This document shows, one piece after another, positions 51,401 through 64,000 of a DNA stretch of 64,000 nucleotides. Under the pieces are notes generated by a model, which was given only the letters and a program-made list of their open reading frames with translations, did no database searches and was not told the origin of the DNA. The stretch covers positions 2,847,156 through 2,911,155 of the forward strand of contig CM074814.1 of assembly GCA_037447605.1 (NCBI GenBank), read 5' to 3'. Source of the DNA: Zygnema circumcarinatum (lineage: Eukaryota > Streptophyta > Zygnematophyceae > Zygnematales > Zygnemataceae). Both the position numbers and the translations under genes were made by a program. Within the stretch, counting starts at the first letter, position 1. The number at the start of each line of letters is the position of its first letter.

Positions 51401-52596
51401 TTAATCTGAAATCTAATTGGATTTTGAAATTCCCTAAGGAACAAAAGGGCAATGACTCCTCGACCGCCATAAAAGAGAGACGTTTTGCCAACAAGTTTCG
51501 GAGGATTCGATGTGTCCTACTCGACGATTACTGAGTGAAGTGGGGCTTCACCCGATTGCAAACTGAATGGGTGGCCCCATTTAGCCTTATAAAGCTAAAG
51601 ATGCTTGGATGCAGTAGCAAGGAAGCATGAGGCTCCACAGCTACTACTACATGGTGAAGTAAAGCATGACAGGAGGGCACATTACCTCGATGCCGCTGAT
51701 CATTGGGTCACCCGCGGAGCCGCGAATGAAGGAAATGTCGAGGGAGCCATCAGAAACAGGGATCAAAAACTCCTTCCGTAGACCCTGCATGACGCCCTCC
51801 ACGCTGAACTGCTCCAGCACCGCCGCCCCTTCAATTGACACATCGAAAGTGCGCATCTTTGGATCACGCTGCAGGATCTCCGCAAAGTAAAGCCGTACCC
51901 AGTAGTACTGGAGCGTGGGAACCTGAAAAGCCAAGCAGATTTTTGCATAAACCAAACAATGCACAGTTGAAAAACGAGGTTAGAATGCCGTCACAAGAAA
52001 AATGAATGCGTACGGATGCTTAGCTCATACAGTTTGTGGTGCTAGCTTGAGTGGAGAGGCAATTACTGGGATGGAGTAAGAGTTGACAGGTCCCGCCCGG
52101 CCATCGAATATGCGCGCACTCTGATAGACTCTGCTTGAGGCAGGTTCGGTCCCGGTCTCGACTGTCACATTCCCCGCAGTCGTAAAGATAGTTCCTGAGC
52201 TTACGGAGAGCGTGTCTGCGCTCCATGTGACGGCCCCGCTTGTGAAGGACTCGCCGCCGCAGTTTACGTATGTCCCTGCAGCCACCACCAACGTCTCAAG
52301 TAATCTGAGAGAAATTCCTCCTAACATAAAGATTGCAGTTTTATTAAAAGCTTAAGAGCTTACGCATCAGAGTCATACTATTTCCGGAAGACGGCTCTGG
52401 AAGCTTCAATTATTTAGCATCAACCGTCACTGACAGGAAAAAGATTAGAAAGCACGAACTTTAAACGTGTTCAAATACCCCGAAAGCAGCTGCAACACTC
52501 ACCTCCCCGAACAGAAGTGATGAGGACGAGGGCCGCCATGGCCACCATCTGCATGCGCGGAGGGGCCATCCCCTTCAGGGAGGCCGGCGAAGCCAT
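45440..52596 (-). CDS. Malectin-type receptor-like pseudokinase
   Basis: Exons 5' to 3': 52503-52596, 52067-52275, 51686-51922, 51159-51216, 49735-49946, 49480-49623, 49025-49130, 48705-48756, 48470-48578, 48131-48320, 47646-48008, 47375-47486, 47145-47193, 46743-46812, 46353-46561, 45920-46042, 45440-45724; 873 residues, no frame break. Signal peptide, malectin-like ectodomain (GTYVNCGGESF, YYWVRLYFAEILQRDP, DGSLDISFIRGSAGDP), membrane segment (AFFAIVIASLFFISS), kinase fold, 95-residue tail. Against the paralogue at 58166 the kinase has lost the glycine loop (VGRGGFG to VRTSPFG), the ATP lysine (VAVK to VAVT), the helix-C Glu (TEVELL to VNVNLL) and the catalytic loop (HRDIKTSN to HGSFTACS). 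VADFG, YLDP and GFGVVLLALVTGR remain. Predicted to signal by binding, not phosphotransfer (inference). Confidence 0.9.
47254..47263. other. Assembly gap (10 N)
   Basis: Ten Ns beside a poly-T run in the pseudokinase intron between exons 47375-47486 and 47145-47193. The flanking exons keep phase. Confidence 0.99.
49947..51158. other. Long intron of the pseudokinase gene
   Basis: A 1.2-kb intron between exons 51159-51216 and 49735-49946. It contains a stretch (50340-50620) with many TCGCAG/GTCGCA motifs and several GTAC cores, possibly an old mobile-element remnant. No coding sequence is supported. Confidence 0.5.
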
Positions 52597-52740
52597 ATCC
52601 TCTCCGCCCCCCTCCACTATGCCGGGCGGACGGAAGCCCTTCTGCAAACCACAAACCAGAAACCAGAAACCGAAAACCTGAAACCTGCCGCCCTAAACTG
52701 CAAACTCAAGGCGCCAGGTTTTCCATACAGGTCGAAATTG

Positions 52741-53900
52741 CGGAGTCAAACGAGGACCGTACCGTACAGACAGTCGACCGGCGCCATTTCAGCATGCATC
52801 GTACGTGTCCGTACGTATCACGAATCGTACGGTCGCAGTGTCCTCCGTACGGTCCACATGTCCACTGTAAACAAAATTACTTTCACATTTGGTCCCTGAG
52901 ACACCGACACGAAACGACACGCCAGTACGACAGCGGAGCCGCAGCGGCTGTTCAGTTTCGGGCCGCGGCCTGCGCGCGGCGCTTGACGTTCTGCCGCGAG
53001 GGCGCAACCGATATATCGCGTCCCTACCGAATATCGTCCTCTCCGACCGACATTAGCCTGACGGTACAGTCTAATCACGTTATAGTGTCCATGTCGGTCC
53101 CCACACATTTGTGTCACTATATCGGTAATGACCCGTTTGTCATTTCACATTTATAGTAACAATGTTATTACATATGTTTTTGCGGTATACCCGTACGACT
53201 TTGATACCGTACATTGTACTTTTTGGGCAGTCGTCGCGTGGGTAGGTGTGTACGAACCCTAGTGAGCATATGTACGGACGACTTGATATGTACGGTCAAG
53301 TCGATATCTGACGATATTAGTCGATAATGTGTACGGTCGTAAATATATTTGTAACGCATATTCCAATACGTGGGTGGATAATATCGACATTTTGAATATA
53401 TAGTAACAATCAGGGTTTTTCAACGTCATTATATCCGTAATGGCGTCACTACTGGCGCAGGATCTGCAGTGGTGCAATTCCGTTCCCGGAAAAAAAGTCA
53501 GTATATCCATGCTGTTCTTATAAACAGTGTCACTATAACGTGATTAGACTGTACTGTAACAGGCTGCCGGCTTTGGCGTACGACCGCTTCGCCGGCACGT
53601 TCTGTCGGTCATAGCCGATATGGCGACGATATGTTCTCGGTTGTCCCAAACGACAAGCCGACCGTACGGGCCTTTACGTCGCACATCCTCACGGATGGTC
53701 GGTGGCCTCTGATTGGCTGTAAGAGTTTGTAGGCGACGCCTTGCGCTGTGCGGTTAGGGTGTTACCGCTCTTGGATCGTCCGTGCGCATAGATTGCTAAA
53801 AGATGGCGGTGCGCGTCACAGGGATGTGCCCGTACCCTATCGCATGACGCCAAATGGCCTCTGACAGACGTACGGACGACGGCGGGAATACTGTACGTCG
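52741..53900. promoter_or_regulatory. Large CCGTAC/GTACGG island upstream of the receptor pseudokinase
   Basis: Around 20 GTAC cores, mostly as CCGTAC, GTACGG or CGTACG, in 1.16 kb directly 5' of the minus-strand receptor gene. Examples lie near 52758, 52800, 52828, 52847, 53189, 53273, 53331, 53578, 53663 and 53870. The density is far above the gene-rich left half of the window. It matches the core bound by SBP-box factors; function is inferred. Confidence 0.5.
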
Positions 53901-53945
53901 CGGGGCGGCAGAAGTCAACGCAAGCGCCGCGAGACTCGCGACTCG

Positions 53946-54665
53946 CGAGGGAGAGGACGAGGGAGGGAGAGAGGGAGGGAGAGAGGGAGGGAGGGCGAGG
54001 GAGGGACGGAGGGAGGGAGGAGGGAGAGGGCGAGGGAAGGAGGGAGGGAGGAGGGCGAGGGAGGGAGGGAGGGAGGGAGGGAGGAGGGAGGGAGGGAGGG
54101 AGGGAGGGAGGGAGGGAGGGAGGGAGGGAGGGAGGGAGGGAGGGAGGGAGGGAGGGAGGGAGGGAAGGAGGGAGGGAGGAGGGAGGGAGGGAGGGAGGGA
54201 GGGAGGGAGGGAGGGAGGGAGGGAGGGAGGGAGGGAGGGAGGGAGGGAGGAGGGAGGGAGGGAGGGAGGGAGGGAGGGAGGGAGGGAGGGAGGGAGGGAG
54301 GGAGGAGGAGGGAGGGAGGGAGGGAGGGAGGGAGGGAGGGAGGGAGGGAGGGAGGGAGGGAGGGAGGGAGGGAGGGAGGGAAGGAGGGAGGGAGGGAGGG
54401 AGGGAGGGAGGGAGGGAGGGAGGGAGGGAGGGAGGGAGGGAGGGAGGGAGGGAGGGAAGGAGGGAGGGAGGGAGGGAGGGAGGGAGGGAGAGGAGGGAGG
54501 GAGGGAGGGAGGGAGGGAGGGAGGGAGGGAGGGAGGGAGGGAGGGAGGGAGGAGGGAGGGAGGGAGGGAGGGAGGGAGGGAGGGAGGAGGGAGGAGGGAG
54601 GGAGGGAGGGAGGAGGGAGGGAGGGAGGGAGGGAGGGAGGGAGAGAGGGAGGGAGGGAGGGAGGG
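53946..54665. repeat. (GGGA)n satellite, about 700 bp
   Basis: Almost uninterrupted GGGA tetramers with occasional GGAGGA and GAGAGG variants. Both strands are open for about 300 codons, but only as Gly/Arg/Glu or Pro/Ser/Leu repeats. Confidence 0.97.
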
Positions 54666-54913
54666 TTCAGGGTTCAGGGCCGGAGGGCGCAAGTGCGCGG
54701 GGGAGGGACCCGAGGAGGTTTCAGAGAGTGGCTCGGGGAGGCGCAGGGTTGTGGGCTGTCGCGCTCAGAAAGGACCCATACGCACGTAGTCTGCTTTGGG
54801 TCGCCGGTCGTAGACTTTGAGGGTTTTAGGACTGGCGTATTTAGATTTTTTCAGATTTATGTTTGTATTTCCGAGGTGTTTTGTAGGGTTTAGAGTCTCA
54901 GATTTGCGTGAGA

Positions 54914-56432
54914 ATGGGAAGGAGCTTCGTCGGGCACTGGCACTCGCGGCCGTCGCTTGCGAATACCTCAATCGCCTTCATTCTTCTTCTGGCTCTGACT
55001 TGTGAAGGTGCGAGGTTTTGCATCTACGATAAATTTTTTAATTCAAAACTAAAATAAAGCGGTTCTTGTCGCAGCAGTCATGAAAAGTACTAGTTAATGT
55101 AAATATTCGCACTGGCTAATTCTTTGTTCACATGTTACGTACGACGAAAGTTAAATGGCCGCATTCGCGCCTACGAGCATTGTGGTGTCATCTCTTACAG
55201 CACGCCGGTTCGAATGGCTCCCCCACAAACTTGGGCCTGCTCGCACCATCAGTTTGCATCGAGTTCGTGCATTGGAGAGGCCAATTGAGAATGTGCCAAG
55301 AAAGGACTCCAACAAGATGGATGGGATTTTGGAAGATGAGGTTTCAAAGCTATTCGTGGGAGAAAATGAGGTGAAAGATGATGAATCAAGCAACGAAGTG
55401 ATTGAGGCGAGACGGCGGCGATTGGCAACTCCATCGAACAACACGTCAGGTGGAGTCAGTGGCTGCGTAAACCATATGCTGCGTTTAGACGTAATTGCTC
55501 AAGCTATTGTATTAGAGGGACAGAGAATTGGAAAAAAAAAAAAACGCCACTTTGGACAAAGCAATGGTCAGTAGGACATAGAAAGGCTCAGTGGTCCGAC
55601 ATAAATCAATAGTGATCTCTTTTGGAAAAAAAAAAAAATGTCTTAACCTATGTATGTGAATTGAAAAATTGCTTGCTTTACTGCAGACTGCCTAGCGCCG
55701 AACATCTCGTCCGTCGAGTCAATGGGGACAGTCTTTCCAAGCCCAAACACTGTTCCACTTTACAAGGTACAACACCCTCGTTTCCCCATTCCGTTCATTC
55801 ACCTCAAATTGCTCATCATGCTTACACATCGCCATTGTGCAATGGAATGATGTGCAGGCAACCTTTTTTAACCCGAATTCAAAACCTATTCGGGAACTTG
55901 TTATCAAATCTCGTAAATTCCTCCCTTATCTCCTTACTCCTGATGCGGACTTAATCTATTCCTCCTACAATAATATCACAACGACTTACCTTTACAGGGT
56001 GAGCTTTCAAACTGAACATTGCATGCATCCTTGACCAGCATTCTTTCAGATGCAGTGCAGACAGTGGCGGATAAAGATTTTTTCGCTAAGAGGGGGCTAA
56101 GCCCTCTTTAAGCATAAAATACATTAGATAAAATTTGAAAAAAAAGTTCAATTTTCAAAACCTGAGGGGGGGCTAAGCTCCCCCCGCAAGTTGTATATGT
56201 AGGTCCGCCACGGATTGCAGATCCATGTGGGACGTTGGTGCGATGTGAAAAGGTCCATGGTCATTCCGCTTGCATGCATGAATGAATGATCCTGGAGAAA
56301 TGTGGTGCATTGCAGATCAAGCCTCGGAATCAGACGGTGGCGCTCGCGGGCAATCAAACATTTTGGTTTACCTTCGCGTACTACAACGGCGTTGTGTCCC
56401 CCAACTTTCAAGTCAACACGCACGAGTGTTGA
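54914..56432 (+). CDS. Secreted sequon-rich protein, unrecognised family
   Basis: I do not recognise the family. Exons 54914-55007, 55201-55449, 55687-55766, 55858-55998 and 56316-56432 join with matching phases to 226 residues. Residues about 14-30 (SLANTSIAFILLLALTCEG) form a signal peptide with no later membrane segment. A basic and acidic, poorly ordered region follows (about 32-113). The C-terminal domain (about 114-226) runs from DCLAPNISS to QVNTHEC, with its Cys at the two ends and at least five N-glycosylation sequons (NTS, NIS, NIT, NQT twice). Strand-like segments YKATFFNPNSKPIRELVI and NQTFWFTFAYYNGV recall the edges of CBM49-like or TPD1-like beta-sandwich domains; I hold this only as a hypothesis. 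It lies between two divergent malectin-type receptors, so an apoplastic or wall partner role is conceivable. Phase agreement across five exons is the main evidence that the gene is real. Confidence 0.65.
56062..56216. mobile_element. MITE-like element in an intron of the secreted-protein gene
   Basis: About 155 bp bounded by inverted ends: CAGTGGCGGA on the left and TCCGCCACGG on the right. Subterminal inverted GGGGGCTAAGCCC-like blocks sit inside, and the interior is A/T-rich. This resembles non-autonomous DNA elements with GTGGCGGA termini common in plant genomes. I could not identify a clear target-site duplication. Confidence 0.6.
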
Positions 56433-57264
56433 TCGCCACACTTTATGGCCATCCTCAGTGTGGGTGTAGAAGTTGACTATGGCTGATATTGGACGCGAAG
56501 ATGCGAGCACAGCAGTGTTTGGCTGTGTTCATCGAGTTGGCTGAAGCACAGCTTCACTGAAAGTAGTCAGTCTGAGTAAAGTAGGGCGCCTGTCATTTTG
56601 AAGGCAAATGGTTCGTTGTAATAAACACTGAACGTGGACGTATTCCTTCGTAAGAACGCAATGAAAGAATAGAAGACACGAACGTGTACTCTTCTTTACT
56701 GCTCACTGTTTCCGGCAACAGCCGCCCTAAATTGATCTCTTCTGCTCGAGTGCCAGTGTGCCAGTGCATGCAATACCAGAACTTAATATGTTAAAAGTAG
56801 TTAAACAGTGAACTAAAATGAAATTGAAACTCCCGTGGGCCACGCAGCCCACATGTTTTACTGTTCCCGACAAAAAGGGTGATTTCAAGGAGCGGTATTG
56901 CCGCAACACGAGAGTGCCGTCGGTTTAACTTCACGCCAAGCATTCCAAATAACATTTCACCACAGTGGCGATGCGAATGCACGCATGAGGAAACAGCTTA
57001 CAAACTCACACTGGCGGCGAAAGAGAGACTCTCTCGCTACGATTGTACGGGTTTGGTCGTCGGAAGGTAAAGCGAAAAAATCAGGTAAAACCTGTGATGT
57101 TGAATTGTTTAGGCCAGTCTGTCCATAGCAAATTTAATCAAAAGAAATAGAGGGAAGTGGCATTGATCTCACGATGGCGAGGATGCCATCATATCACCCA
57201 TGAATGAAGCATGCATGCACCAAGCGAAACTAGCCTAAACTGAACTGCCAAAATATCACGACCC

Positions 57265-57965
57265 TACTGCCGCCGCCAAGGTCCGGGCCGCGGCCCTCAG
57301 CGCGTCGATGGCCGATCGTACGGTCGCGAGCAGCGGAGGCCTCGGGGGTGCGCGTAAGCGGATCTTCCTGTTAAAGTCACTTGCACCGACTTTGTAAAAT
57401 CACCTCGACAAAGGCAGTAGGCGGTGATTCGCGGAATCGCGGGACGATGGGACTCTCGGTAAACACACAGCGGCCCGTCCCGTACAGTATCGGTGCCGTA
57501 CGCGATGCCGTTTGCGAGCTTGCCTTTGTACGAACCGTACATATGGACTGTCGGCATTTGCCGCCCTTCTGGCGCCGTCCGTACGATGGAATTCTAAGGG
57601 CCGCCAGTTCAGCCAATCAGCTTCAGCCACGTCTGTAAAAAATTAACGACAAGTATGTAAGGATGCACAGTCATCACCGATTGCGCCACAATGCAATCAA
57701 GACTGGCCAGTGGAATTTAACCACGTCACCAAAAGCGTCCGTCAAATGTCGGCGCCAAGGCCCGAATACGAGGCGGCGCCATGTCAGCACGCCCACAAAA
57801 TGCCAAGCGTCGCATTCAGCCGTGTACGGCACCGACAAATCAGGGGAGCGGATACGGCCAGGGCGGGCACTTGACGACACGTCTCTGTACGAACGACCGC
57901 CAATGGCGCGCAAAACGACGGGTGTATGTACGGCGGGCAAAGCCGCGCCGTACCGGCAGTCGGGC
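57265..57965. promoter_or_regulatory. CCGTAC/GTACGG island upstream of the receptor kinase
   Basis: About ten GTAC cores (for example near 57319, 57482, 57498, 57528, 57537, 57581, 57824, 57888 and 57927) in a GC-rich stretch 5' of the plus-strand receptor. It mirrors the island in front of its divergent paralogue. Confidence 0.45.
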
Positions 57966-58123
57966 GCGGCGGCCTCAGCGACTGCGCCGAGGGGGGGAGG
58001 AGGAGGGAGAACGAGCGAGAGGGGCATAAAGGGACAGGGAGGGAGAGGACGGGGAGGGGTGGGAGAGCGTCTCAGCAAAGGGAGAGCAGAGGGAGGGAGG
58101 AAGGGAGGGAGCGTTAAATATAT

Positions 58124-58138
58124 TTAAAAGACTTTACT
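58124..58138 (+). promoter_or_regulatory. Possible TATA box of the receptor kinase gene
   Basis: TTAAATATATTTAAA lies only about 28-42 bp upstream of the ATG at 58166. If used, the 5' leader would be nearly absent. A start site further upstream in the GGGA-rich region is equally possible. Confidence 0.35.
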
Positions 58139-58165
58139 TCTGTATTGATCGAGCGAGAAGCAGCC

Positions 58166-64000
<5,835 letters not shown>

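Noticed and set aside
53796-54789. Roughly 300-codon frames on both strands reading PPSLPP or GGREGG
   Set aside because: Products of the (GGGA)n satellite; no conserved flanks and both strands are open.

Overview
This window is nuclear DNA from a photosynthetic streptophyte (a land plant or a charophyte-grade green alga; I cannot name the species). It carries nuclear genes for chloroplast and organelle proteins (HCF136, a plant-type TWINKLE), a plant-type PRMT5, a nepenthesin-like aspartic protease and malectin-type receptor kinases. All but one gene are split into many short exons by GT-AG introns. The introns and spacers are loaded with GA/CT and GGGA microsatellites, and there are two 10-N assembly gaps. 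I joined exons by matching splice sites and reading phase. The complete multi-exon gene models each give an uninterrupted reading frame.

Left part (1-32 kb), mostly housekeeping and organelle genes. PRMT5 (minus strand, C-terminus beyond the window) has one exon duplicated inside a near-perfect 524-bp tandem repeat and a telomere-like (CCCTACA)n array in another intron. It is divergent from a glucose-6-phosphate 1-epimerase gene (plus). TWINKLE, the organellar primase-helicase (minus, 20 exons), is divergent from a Rab escort protein gene (plus, 9 exons) across 337 bp. HCF136, the photosystem II assembly factor (plus, 8 exons), follows.

Right part (32-64 kb), mostly secretory and cell-surface genes. 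In order: a pepsin-like aspartic protease (minus), a one-exon small secreted protein (minus), a two-RRM RNA-binding protein (plus) behind an 8-bp satellite, and then a receptor cluster. The cluster holds two paralogous malectin-type receptor-like kinases transcribed away from each other. The plus-strand copy keeps the catalytic residues and runs off the window. The minus-strand copy is a complete 17-exon frame whose kinase domain has lost nearly every catalytic residue, so it is a predicted pseudokinase. Between them is a five-exon gene for an unrecognised, sequon-rich secreted protein. The 5' flanks of the protease, of both receptors and of the one-exon secreted gene are dense in CCGTAC/GTACGG, the core bound by SBP-box factors.

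The receptor/pseudoreceptor/secreted-protein cluster with shared regulatory sequence is the best candidate for an undescribed system. That reading is inference from gene order and sequence.
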